In this document: one piece after another, positions 51,301-61,600 of the stretch
Layout: every line of letters begins with the position of its first letter
Position numbering within the stretch: the stretch's first letter is position 1
DNA from: Chamaea fasciata
Lineage: Eukaryota; Chordata; Aves; Passeriformes; Sylviidae
Assembly (NCBI GenBank): GCA_029207755.1
Contig: JARCOQ010000005.1
Span: forward strand, 61,267,414 to 61,331,413
Length of the DNA stretch: 64,000 bases
Direction: 5' to 3'
Notes under the pieces: model-generated
What the model was told of the DNA's origin: nothing
What the model saw: the letters and a program-made list of their open reading frames with translations, nothing else
Database searches by the model: none
Translations under genes and position numbers: made by a program

Positions 51301-54300
51301 GAATTTCCCCTCTGGGCACAGCATGTAGTTTTATAAACATATGCTCAAGAAAGCCTTGTGGCCAATGGCTGGGGGAAGAGAGGAAGGCATTAATTAAAGG
51401 CTGGATTGACTTACGGCAAAAAATAATGAGGTAATAAATATACTGCCCTGTTAGCACCTGGGCTGTAACCTGTGGGCTGATGACGGATGGGTTGCCTCCA
51501 TATAGCTTCTGGGACTGCTTGGTTCACTCTTTGTTTTTGCTGCAGATGATTTAATACCTGCCATCCTACTGCATATTCATTCTGAAACTCACTCCCACCT
51601 ACAAGTGTGCCTGAACCCTGGCTGCACCTACTGCCAGCAGAGAAGCATGGCTTTGGCAGGATGCTGAACCCCAGGAACCTCCCAAAGCTTGCTACTTCTG
51701 GGACAGCCATGTCATACAAGCCTACTCCTCAGCCCTGAGCGAAGTCAAGGGAAGGAGGCCATGTACAAGTAAGGTGGCGCTGCTTTAGCTTTTTTCAAAC
51801 CATCAATACTCTGTAAATGGCTAGTCAAATTAGGTAAGTGGAGAACTGTCAGTACCAACACCCAGACATGGATAGCAGCGGAGATGGCCTGTCAATTAAG
51901 AATCAAGAAAGGGGGTTGCTTACATACAAGGCATGAGCTTCACCTATTAGAGGGGACAGCAGCAGGAGAAATGCTAGCTACCGGCTGTGCATTATTTATT
52001 TCTGAGCCACTGTGTTTATTTTCATCACTCTGCAAGCTGAGTTACTCTGAGCGCTGCAACAAGACCTGGGTGTGGCAGGAGGGCTGCTGCACTGCCTCAG
52101 CCATAGCAGCGAAGTGCTGCTGTAGAGTAGTGCCTGCAGATCACTACTACTCCTTAGCAGACAGAGCCTGCTGGTTCAAAGATTGACTGTGGAGATGACT
52201 GCACTTTATGTGGCCACAGGGGAGGAAGCAGGAACAGCAGCGTGAGACCACATCAGGAGCCAGGAGTAGGAACAGCATAAACCTCAAGGTGTGAGGAACA
52301 ACGTGATTGTATTCCCAGGAGATGAGCAAAGGACTACGACATTGGCAAGAGCAACGTGGAGAAACAGCATTTTCCAGGGGGCTACAAACTTACTTGGGCT
52401 TGTCTGGTCACCCCAAAAGCCTTGGGAACTCAAGCAGCAAAGGGTGCTTAAGATACAGGGTCAAAGATTTCTTACTTTTCTATAAACCTCACCCTTAGTG
52501 CTCATGTGTTTGTTTCTTTTCTAAAAGTGACAAAGTCTATACCTCCAGGCTCATAATTGAAACCAAATCTGCTGACTTCAAAGTTCCTTGAAAAACATAA
52601 ATGTGAAATCGGTAAAGAATTTCAATTCTCGCTATCGAAGACATATCTGAGACAAAAGCACATTTTGTAATGTGAACAATCTGTCTCTCTTTCACAGGTT
52701 GTTCTGCTATAGTAATAGTTCTTGTATATAATCTCTCCACTTATTTATATTTAGAGGCTGCGAAATTATGAACTCAGCTTCTATCTACAGCCTTCCATTT
52801 TCCAAATAGTGCTGGTTGACCTCTTGTTCATCAGCACTTCTTTTCAACCCTACTGCCAAATTTTCCCCTCTAGCTACACCAAAGTCACCTCCTCTGAAAC
52901 TCATGGGACAAGTCTGATACTAAATGAACATACTACATTTCTTCACTGCTAAGACATGCTTCACCCTAAAATTATTGAAAGCCCAGATGGACATGGTTTT
53001 GCCAACATCAGTCAGAAAGGTTTAATGGTACACAGTACACCTCTCTATTATGACTGCTGGCTTTGGACTGACTTACTACCAAAATCAAAAAAAAAGCAGG
53101 AGGCTTTTGTCCTTCCTCCAAGCTCACAGAACACTAAAGTCCGAGAGACTGCTGGGGGGGGTGGATTCTTCCCCCCCCTCAAAGGACTACCTCCTTGTGG
53201 GCTGATTCCACTTGGTTTACATGTAACCCTGGGGTAAGGATTTTAGTTTGTTAGTTTAAGAGGGGCGGCCAATCTCTTTGCACTGGAACCATTTGAATTC
53301 TCCTCATGCCTTTGCTCTCTATCAGAGCAATCTCCTAAATTAGTTCCAGTATGTTGACATTCCTTCCATCTGGTGTCTTTCCATTCAGTGGTATTTTTAT
53401 TACTCTCCTAACAGCCGCAGACAGAAGTACCTTTCCACTGCTACAAAACGCTCTTTTATTAAAGGTCAGCCAAATCAGAAGAACAAGCGAGTTTGTTTTT
53501 AATTTTGGAGATGCAGACTAGAATAACCTTTTCATTCAGAAAATTCATGTATGACCCAATTACCTCACCTGTGTAATAAGCCTTGAATTATTCTTCAAAA
53601 ATCATGCGAGTACTGAAAACTGTCTTTTACATTAGAATTTCAGCCTGATTCAGCTTTTGTGTTTTTCACTGGTTTACAGTCCCCTGGCATAATTTTTATT
53701 TAGCTGGTTTTTTAGTAGCAGTAGTATTTTATTACTGTTTTTAACAGAGCATATAGTACACATGAAAATATCCCAGCTCCAATGAGAAAACCAATTATAT
53801 GTATACGCTTAATTACAATTGAAGATATCAAGATATAAACCATGTGTTTTAATGCTAAGCTTGTGTTAAATTGTTTTCCTGAATTACGGCCTTAATCAGC
53901 CAAATTGCATCTCCTTCTAAATTAAAGGAATGTAGTTAAGATTCTGCAATAATCTTTTAAAATCAGACAGCATGCTATAATTTACTCCCAGTGAGGAGAT
54001 TAAATCAGAATGGGAACTATTATCCTTGGTGAGGTTGTTTCTCACAGAGCAAGACTGAGGGTATGCAGATTATGATGGTTTTCTCTTTAAAAGGAAGGCA
54101 AAATGACAGTTGTTAATTTGGCCACAATAACATGTTACACTAATTGTCTTTGTTTCAGCAAAGAGCACAAGAGCTATCTCCCTTTTATTTAAATTATGAT
54201 TTAAACTGTCGAGGAACTTCAGAGAAGCAAATATTTACATTGCTATGGTAGGACTGTGTAAATGGGAAGCTGGAAATAAATTTCACCACTGCTGGCAACC

Positions 54301-57300
54301 AGTGACATTTAAACTGGGCCTGCCTGTGATCTCACACATTTGAGTTGATGTCATGTCCAATGAAGTCCTGTTTAGGTGATCACCCTGAATGACAGGAAAT
54401 TCATAAAGCTGGGGTATAGTAACTAAAGAGTTAAGTTTGTTTATTCTTGTTTCATTAGTATCTCCAGACACTTGAAATATTACTTGACGTTCTTGGATGT
54501 TATCAACTGAAAACAATGAGAATAAAGCACTCTAAAGTCAAAAGCCTACATAATTAGAGGAAATCAATTAGAAATGTGGTTAAACAGTATCACTGCTGAA
54601 GTACTTTCTCTTGGCCAAAAATAAGAATCATTTCAGCTTTCCAACCTCCAACATTCTTGATTAAAGCCCAGTCGTCCACGTGATGTTTGAAGGGACTTGC
54701 AGCTTTTTCAGGTGTTTTGCCCACAGAAGGGGTGAGGTCATTAGGCACCAAAGTTTGATTGGATTATGTCTGAAAACCAGGAGATGTCAAAGGCTGGGAC
54801 AGAGATTGGGATTGCTCGGAACCATCACAGCCTGATAGGTGACTGTTTCACCACCCTGGCCCCTGGCTGCTGCCCCACCCTGAGGCCCACATGCAGCTGA
54901 CGGGCGGGAGACACTTGTCTGAGCCGGTGCTGCTGCAGGGATGCAGCTCCTCAGCAATGGCACATGCCCACACACCTTAACAGCTGCCACACAGGCAGAT
55001 TTCTGACAATGCAGATGATTTTACTGATGATATGGTTGGTGACTTGACTGACACAGCCTCCCACACTGGAGACAGGCCTACGTGTGTGTGTGCAACACCA
55101 AGTGTGTTTATGCTTTGTTGCATGAAGTCTGGCACAAAATGTGAGATTGAACATGTATTTGGCAAGAGCAGTGAGTATCCTGGAATACTATGCCACTGCT
55201 GTTACACACTGTCAGATTATCTCCCATTGCCTTTGGCGTTTGAAAGGAGAGCTGAACCAGTCTCCTGATTAAGCATGCAACCTAGCTCAAGCCATTGTGG
55301 ACTGGCAGAAACATGATGGAGAATATCTCTGCTTTTTCTTAATAGCACCAAAAATGCAACCTAGAAAAAAAGAGTAAGAAGTGCATCTTGGGAGATCCAT
55401 ATTTTGTGTCTTCTTAATGCAAAGGGTGCAGCACTCTTGCAAGCATCCTGGCCCCAATTCAGCAGAGCACTTCAGCACACACTTTCCTTCAGTTACTCGT
55501 TTACGTTAATGCCATCATGTTCCACTGGCACCAAATTTTGCTCCTAATGTTTATTCATTCTCCAGGGAAGATCTTCAGCAAACTATTTCTACAAACACAT
55601 TAGCTAATAGTCTGTTCACCTTTAAGTGCATTTTGCAAAAGGGCAGACTTTTCTTTATGGTTATGCTGACCAAGGACAACTTTCAGCACAGAAACAGTCA
55701 CGCAGACAACTGTATTTCACACTACAAAGACCCAAGAGCTCACTCCTAAATGTACCAAGTGTAACTTCACCCTCATGATTGGCCCAACACGTGTTTAAAT
55801 GTTTGCAGAATGTTCCTTCCCTGGTTTAACTTTTATAAAGTATTGCCAGATGAGGTAGATTTTACACTCAAGCTACCCCTGGAAAAATACGTTAGCTCTC
55901 AAAGGCTTTATTATAAAATCCTGGAGTTTTCAAGGCAAAAAAGCAATAGGGCAAAGGAAGGACGAGGGGCAGGGGAGAGACAGATAGATGAATGGACAGA
56001 GGCATTATTCTATAAATTAAAATTTATGTGTTGAAATCAGAACACTGCCAGTAAAGCTGACTTTGTTTATCCAGTTCCTTTCAAGGAGTTTAAAGTCACT
56101 TAAAGGAGCACTTCCCTTACAGCCACACTCGACAGATTGCCAATTACAGCCCTGCTGAGAGGATGGAATTTCTTTAGTCACAACTGTACATCTGCCCTGG
56201 CAGTAATGGGCAAAGTACATGCCTTATGATTAGGTTACAAAGAAGTACCTCTAAACTGGAAAGCTTGGTTTCCACACATCTGAATTTGCTTGGTATCAAT
56301 AAAAAAGATAAAGTTGACACGTAGATCAAGTAGACAAATTCAGAGGTTAATTGCCATTAGCAGGAAGGTCAAAAGGATACCTAAACAAGATCCTACTTAA
56401 GAAAAACACGTGTTTGTAAATGCAATACAAAGAGCTTTCAAAGATTATTACAGGGACATCCAGCATTGCCCAGCTACGTTTATCTGTGCAACCTGGCACC
56501 TACAGAGAGAGCTGTCAGACATGCAGTGACAGTCTGGAAACCTACAGTAAAAATTTATGAGACAGGAGGAAAAAAATATCTAGGGTGGCTTCAGTTTTAA
56601 AGTCAAGCATCTGATCTAAGTTAGTCAGCTAGACTCCAACAGGAGCTTCCAATATGTCTTTTTTCCCACGTACCCAAAAAAAAAAAACCATCTCCCAGGA
56701 GGGAGCTAACCACCCCGTGAAGATGCTGAACTCTCTTGACCAGAGAGTGACACTAGACTTGCAGCATACACCAACTGTAGCAATGTTGGATTGCTTAATT
56801 TTGGGGAGATTAAGCCCATCTCTTAGGATTTACTGACTTCAACATTTTGTGTCAGGGGATAGCAGTATTATCACTCTCTATGCATCACTCAAGAGGAATA
56901 GCTCTGTGTTTAAAATCCAATTTCAAGAGGATGCAAATACTTCAGTCCTTGATGTAGCCCCTTAACTTCACAACAAGTACTCTTCAGCTTCAAGTGAAGC
57001 ACACACTCAAGGGCCCCTGAGCTCACACGCTCACCTCTGGGCAGTTCCTGGGTTTGGTTGCACAACCACACATCTTCCCAGTGCTACCATATCTAAGTTA
57101 CAGCACTGGCTGCTCCAGGCCAAATACTGACTGACTCCTTGGAAAACACACCAGAACCTGACATAGGTGCTCATCCTCCTCAGACAAGAGGAATTCTCCA
57201 TCATGGAGCTCAATTGGCTCCGCTGTGGAAGCACTGCTCATCCCTCCGCAGGGCCGGAGCGGGAAGTTTTGCTCCCACAGGACTCAGTGTCTGCTTCCTA

Positions 57301-58644
57301 AAAATGCTGTAATCTTTTTCATTTTTACAAATATTTAACTCAGTAAAAACTATTTAAAGTAAGGATGAGAAAGGCAATTGGCCAAAGAACCACAGCATGC
57401 TTAATATTTTTTTCTTCCTGAGTTCCCATCCACATTTCAAGTAACTATTGTTCCATTTGCAACCCACATGCTGACACAGCATCCCTCCCCTTTTCTGTTC
57501 CCAGATCCTTTTATGAGTTTATTCAATAAAAAGACAGATACTCATCTCTTTTCAAGTACAAGAACATGCTTTTGAATAACTCAATATGCGATGGTGTAAC
57601 AGTACGCCAAGACAGCCCTTGTTTTAATCTGTCGTATCAACTCTCAGAGCAGAGCTGCCATACACATCTCATCACCTTCTGCACTTACCTCACAGCTATG
57701 GAAACGTGTATGGCTACACTCAGGCTTCCTGTTCTTCACAGAGGAAAAGGGGTGATCCCCAGGGACAAGACCGCCTGACCCAGGTCCCTCTGAACCTCTA
57801 GAATCTACATCCCAGGTCCAACAGGCAGCCTCCCTCCTTGCAGCAACAGACCTTTTGGCTGGTGTCTTTTAGCACGTACACGGCCTGAACCGTCCAGCTA
57901 GTGCTGGGACATAAACAAACTGGCAAATCTTCCTAGCTGTGTCCCAGGAAGAAAGGAGGTAGAGGAGGAAGACAGGATAAGGAAACAGGAATGGTAAGCC
58001 AGCCACCAGACTGATAGAGAAGTGTGCAGAAGCGGACAGGAAGTGGATGCTGGTATTCAGGGTGGAAAGCTGCAATGACAGAACTAGCAACTTGAACTGG
58101 CAGGTAAAGGAGGAATAAAGTCCTAGAGCAGATAAGAGCAGTCCTGTGCAGTCCAGGGAAAATAAACAAGGACTAGTTTAGGGGCTGGGAACAGAAACAG
58201 ACATCAGGCTGGTTCATGAGCGAGGCTGAAATGAAACTGCACTGTGCAGTGGGAGCAAAGACATGAGGCGATACATGCAACCATCTCCCACCCGCAATCG
58301 GCACAGTCAACTCACACAAGAAGAAGCTCTTCCAAGAAAAGGTTTATGCATCTGTGAAACACTGGTAGCTCAGAGGGAAGGCAGTGCTCAAGACAGTCTC
58401 GTTGGTAAGGGATGGATTACACAAGGAGTAGGGGTTGGTTTGGTGCAGGATCTCAAGAAACATAAACATCAGGTCTGCAAGAATGTAACAGAGCAGTCAG
58501 GGAGGAAAATCACATTCACTAACCTTCATATATGGTGATGATATGAGGGTGGCTGAGGGATGACATGATCTCAATCTCCCGTCTGATGTGAACCATATCT
58601 TGTTCATCCTTAATTTTGTCCTTACGAATGGATTTTATTGCAAC
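38223..58644 (-). CDS. NUAK1: NUAK family kinase 1 (NUAK1/ARK5), six coding exons joined, 5' exon missing
   Basis: This is an AMPK-related Ser/Thr kinase activated by LKB1. The family acts in cell adhesion (through the myosin phosphatase MYPT1-PP1 beta), axon branching, metabolic stress and nuclear functions. Exons 58524-58644, 48142-48293, 46806-46871, 40891-41010, 40458-40590 and 38223-39376 join in frame to 581 codons plus TAG. Counting exon 2 as starting at residue 81, key sites fall at human positions: VAIK lysine 84, HRDLK aspartate 178, DFG aspartate 196, T-loop threonine 211, GILK at 399, 466 and 523, ESGYYS at 475-480, RQRIRS serine 600, end at 661. The implied total length equals the human protein. 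Introns have phases 1, 0, 0, 0 and 1 in order after exon 2. The closest alternative is the paralogue NUAK2, which is shorter; the long C-terminal tail with three GILK motifs and the [26 protein letters not shown] ending supports NUAK1. Exon 1, with the glycine loop, is not in the window. Confidence 0.97.
39377..40457 (-). other. NUAK1: NUAK1 intron 6
   Basis: This 1081-base phase-1 intron has a gtacgaa donor and a ccatag acceptor. It contains AT-rich unique sequence. Nothing else was recognised. Confidence 0.95.
40458..40590 (-). CDS. NUAK1: NUAK1 coding exon 6 (kinase C-lobe)
   Basis: This 133-base exon encodes 44 residues plus one base, from [20 protein letters not shown] to EYREPTQTS. It begins with the conserved DxWxLG of helix F and covers the C-lobe region around [17 protein letters not shown]. 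The acceptor is tgtatttcag before GTTGACAG, and the donor is CCTCAG before gtacgaa. It ends in phase 1, so the next aspartate codon is split (G then AT). It is separated from exon 5 by only 300 bases. Confidence 0.97.
40591..40890 (-). other. NUAK1: NUAK1 intron 5
   Basis: A 300-base phase-0 intron, with gtaagaa donor and tgtatttcag acceptor. It is much the shortest of the resolved introns, and no internal feature was seen. Confidence 0.96.
40891..41010 (-). CDS. NUAK1: NUAK1 coding exon 5 (DFG and activation loop)
   Basis: This 120-base exon encodes 40 residues from [19 protein letters not shown] to NGRPYRGPE. It holds the metal-binding DFG motif (Asp196) and the activation segment, with the threonine of [14 protein letters not shown] (Thr211), the site phosphorylated by LKB1 in this family. 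The SPE at the end of the segment corresponds to the usual APE motif. The acceptor is gtatttgcag before ATTGCTG and the donor is CCAGAG before gtaagaa; both ends are in phase 0. Nothing essential is missing, so the kinase should be activatable. Confidence 0.97.
41011..46805 (-). other. NUAK1: NUAK1 intron 4
   Basis: This is a 5795-base phase-0 intron with a gtaggat donor and a tatttgcag acceptor. It contains unique, mostly AT-rich sequence with short AT repeats near 42966-42984 and 46140-46150. An open frame of 175 codons on the plus strand (44670-45197) has no recognisable domain and is probably chance. No mobile element was recognised. Confidence 0.95.
46806..46871 (-). CDS. NUAK1: NUAK1 coding exon 4 (catalytic loop)
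   Basis: This 66-base exon is too short to stand out as an open frame and was found by looking for the catalytic loop. It encodes 22 residues, [20 protein letters not shown] followed by IK, including the HRDLKLEN catalytic loop with the proton-acceptor aspartate (residue 178). The acceptor is ttgtttcag before AATGGTG; the donor is ATTAAG before gtaggat. Both ends are in phase 0, matching the ends of exons 3 and 5. The phenylalanine in DDNFN appears as cysteine in the human protein as I recall it. Confidence 0.97.
46872..48141 (-). other. NUAK1: NUAK1 intron 3
   Basis: This is a 1270-base phase-0 intron with gtgagc donor and ttgtttcag acceptor. It holds a G-rich stretch on the plus strand at 47094-47120, described separately. 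The rest is unremarkable. Confidence 0.95.
47094..47120 (+). repeat. G-rich quadruplex-capable stretch in NUAK1 intron 3
   Basis: Four G runs of three to six bases (gggtggggggtggagggctg then gggggtg) lie on the plus strand, the template strand of NUAK1. The nascent transcript would carry the complementary C-rich sequence. Confidence 0.8.
48142..48293 (-). CDS. NUAK1: NUAK1 coding exon 3 (hinge and C-lobe start)
   Basis: This exon of 152 bases completes the valine codon split from exon 2 and encodes 50 further residues, from [19 protein letters not shown] to VSAVHYCHK. It contains the hinge ([15 protein letters not shown]) and the helix preceding the catalytic loop. The acceptor is ttctgtgcag before TGTTTGAA and the donor is CACAAG before gtgagc. 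It ends in phase 0. The residues match human 121-171 almost completely by recollection. The region immediately outside the splice sites loses all resemblance to the kinase, which supports these borders. Confidence 0.97.
53154..53178. repeat. G8/C8 inverted repeat in NUAK1 intron 2
   Basis: Eight G's (53154-53161) and eight C's (53171-53178) flank a nine-base spacer, tggattctt, and could form a very GC-rich hairpin. Confidence 0.9.
53640..54260. promoter_or_regulatory. Candidate intronic enhancer in NUAK1 intron 2
   Basis: This repeat-free, AT-rich block contains many homeodomain-like cores (gcttaattacaattg, cttaatcagccaaattg, ctaattgtctttgtttc, gttgttaatttggcc) and no coding potential. Its texture resembles conserved intronic enhancers. 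Conservation has not been tested. Confidence 0.2.
58524..58644 (-). CDS. NUAK1: NUAK1 coding exon 2 (kinase N-lobe)
   Basis: This exon of 121 bases encodes 40 residues plus one base, beginning [15 protein letters not shown] and ending HPHIITIYE. It carries the ATP-binding lysine of the VAIK motif and the alpha-C helix with the glutamate of RREIEIM that pairs with that lysine. The acceptor reads tttatag before GTTGCAATA and the donor reads GAAG before gttagtg, both GT-AG. The exon starts in phase 0 and ends in phase 1. Residues correspond to human 81-120. A serine in MSSLSHPH and a threonine in IITIY are conservative differences from my recollection of the human protein. Confidence 0.97.
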
Positions 58645-61600
58645 CTATAAATTCAGGAAATCAAGCATTATTCTTGGAACTGAACAGATGCATCCAATCC
58701 ACTAAGAAGAGTTCAAAAAATAAATACAGATGTTAGATGTTGGCAGAAGGTGGAATGACCAAACCAAACCTCTAAAATACAAACCTCCATGCTCCAGCTC
58801 CCCCACTGCATAGCACTAAATACACTCTCATTACAGCAATAGGTGACGTGAAGTTTTGGGCTCTTCCGGTCTTAGGACTTCACTGAGGGGGAACACAGCA
58901 TCATTTGGAAAGATCTCTGTGCTAGCCTGAGCACTCTCCTTATGCAAATCCCAAAACTCCTCCAGAGACTTTGATGGGGAGTACATTTGCTAAAACATGA
59001 TTGCATCTGATAATTTCAAAAAGAAACTTTTGAGGCAATTTCTCTTAAAAAATTTTGAGATCTCTGACGGAGCAGAGGCAGGGAATCCAGGGTTCCGATT
59101 ATGTATTGATAACCATGTTAATGCATAAAGGATCCCATTAACACAGGTTAGTCCATGGTTCTCTACAGCAGGCAAACCATTCAGGAGTTATAACTTATTC
59201 AAAAATCAGAAGAAACAAATCTTTGAAATTCACATCTAAACTCATCCTCATATAAACCCAAGACTTCAGGTCCTACACAACACTTATGCAATCACTGCAA
59301 AACCATATCCTTCCTGCATCCTTCCTCAATCAGCAAGCTTTTTTTACAAGCGTATCATGTGACTGGATATCTTTCCAAAAGGCAGGGTGGGAACAGAGGA
59401 AGTGATAGCTGAACTTGCAATATAAATTCAAACTGTAACAGTCCTTGTGAGTGTGTGTATGTGTGTTGCCTGTGAAAAAAGGGCTTATCTGAACACCTCC
59501 ATAAATAATCGTGGAGGTCAGCTCATGCCCTACAAGAAATGCAGAAAGCAACAATGCAGAGAAGCTGGTGGGAGAGGGAAGGTGAGGGCATTGCACATAC
59601 TGAATGGCAGCATGGCCTTTATTATACTCAATATTTACCCTGCATTGGTTTTTTTTAAGCTAGAGTTCAGGGAATAAATTACCAGCTAGCTTAAAATCAA
59701 CAGTACATCTTTGAAAAACACTACTGACCTGCTGAGATGACCACCCTTTTATGGGTAAACCAAACTTGTGCCATTCTTTGCAGCTAACTACTGTGGACTT
59801 CTCCTGGGAAAACATTTGTAAATCTATGACTTACAATATTTCCCCAGTTACTGTAGAAAAAAAAAATTCACTGCCTACTTCAGTAATTGCAAGTGGCATG
59901 ACCAGTATTGTTTCCATTATATGATGTAGCTTTGAGGATATTGAAGAAAGAAGAGAAAAACTTACAATATTATAAAATTGAAATGTACATAAACAGGAGC
60001 CAGTTTAAAGGATCAGGTTTCCTACAAAGCCTTCAATTCTGAAAAGCAACATTGTTCAAAAAAGCATTAAGCACATGCCCCATCCCCTTGAATTCCCAAA
60101 GATTGCTGCACATGCTTAAAATTAAACTCTTGCTCAAGTGGTCCCCTACACTGTGACAGCAGAAGAAAAAGAAATCAAGGGACAAACGGTTTGCATTTTA
60201 AAACCAAAATAATTCCTTTTTTCCTCTTGACCCAAACATTTGTAATAGAGATTTTAAAAGTAACAACATAGCTATGGTCTTATTGACATGGCACGTATTT
60301 CCAGAAAAAGTAATACAACAGATCTTAACTGAATGAGTGACCAAGATAGCCTCCAAGTAATTCTAGTGATGGAAAAGACAACCAACTCTAAAGAAGACAC
60401 TGGATTTTTCCCCTTCCCACATTTGCACTGGGACTGACTGCAAATGCAAATACACCCTGTATACAGAAGGATGTGGGTGGCTCTTGGAGCAGTATGTGCA
60501 TTCCTGCAAGAAATAAATATAGACATGGGTAAAAACACATTTTTTATTAAAAGACAGCCTTGTACTTGGCTCTGAGGAAGAATTTAAGAAGGGTTTCATT
60601 GTCAAATATACAACGGGGAGCAAATTCTTCCTCATTCACTGGTAAAGTAATAACAGCAGCCCAGAGGACATGCCAATCTCCTGATAACTTGACTGTGTGC
60701 TTCACAGACAGGACTTTTGCACATCTACCCATAATTACTGCAACTGGCCTCTGTGGAATAATTGTATGTAAGAAAACATATTTTTAGATACAAAAATGCA
60801 AACATGATTGAAAAGCGTGGTGGCACTTTGATTATATTTTTGATCCAAATATATGTTTGGATCAATATTCTAATGCAAACAGATGTGTTGCCTGGGAACA
60901 TACTGTTTAACAGGACCCAAGAGTTTACAGTCTCACAGCCCATGTTGAAAATTAAGGCACCTTAATTTATAAGGGCTATTCCTAGAAGTTTAACTAAATT
61001 TCAAAGATGGTACTTAAGCTCTACTGAAAGCATCACTTCCCAGTTGCAGGGGTAGAATTCAACAGCCCAGCCAAAGTACTTGGGATTTTGCCAGTGACAT
61101 CCAGGCTGCAACATCTCATCCCAATACAAGGAAAGAATACATGCTGAACACATCTCTTGGGTTTTAACATTCAAGACTTCCTCTTCCCCCACTCATTCCT
61201 TCAGATCATGGTGACTGGCACTTGGAAACAAGGAAAGACAACTGGCAGGTGTGAAGTATCTTTACTCCAGTGATGTCAATGGAGCCAGGGCAGCTCTAAG
61301 CATCCACCTGGCCATGGTCAGTCCATTCCCTGCAATCCTGACAAACAGCAAGAGCGCTGTGTGGGAGGCAGCGCCCCTTGAACCTCACCAGTACAAGCAC
61401 TCACACAGAGATGTTTACTCACATGCACTAACAAAATAGTAACACCATCTATTTGCACAGCACATAAGCTGTAGCCATTTACTAGTTAAACCTTGATAAA
61501 CAAGTGGTGAATCAGCACAGTTTATCCACTTTCAGAAGATGAGGAAATCGAAACAGAAAGGCAACAGGACTCCAAAAGGAAACAAGGACAGTAGCATCTC

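Larger units (their letters stand above)
48294..58523 (-). other. NUAK1: NUAK1 intron 2
   Basis: This is a 10230-base phase-1 intron with a gttagtg donor and a ttctgtgcag acceptor. It contains unique sequence, a G8/C8 inverted repeat at 53154-53178 and a run of AT-rich, motif-dense sequence at about 53640-54260 that may be a conserved noncoding element. No other exon or transposon was recognised in it. Confidence 0.95.
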
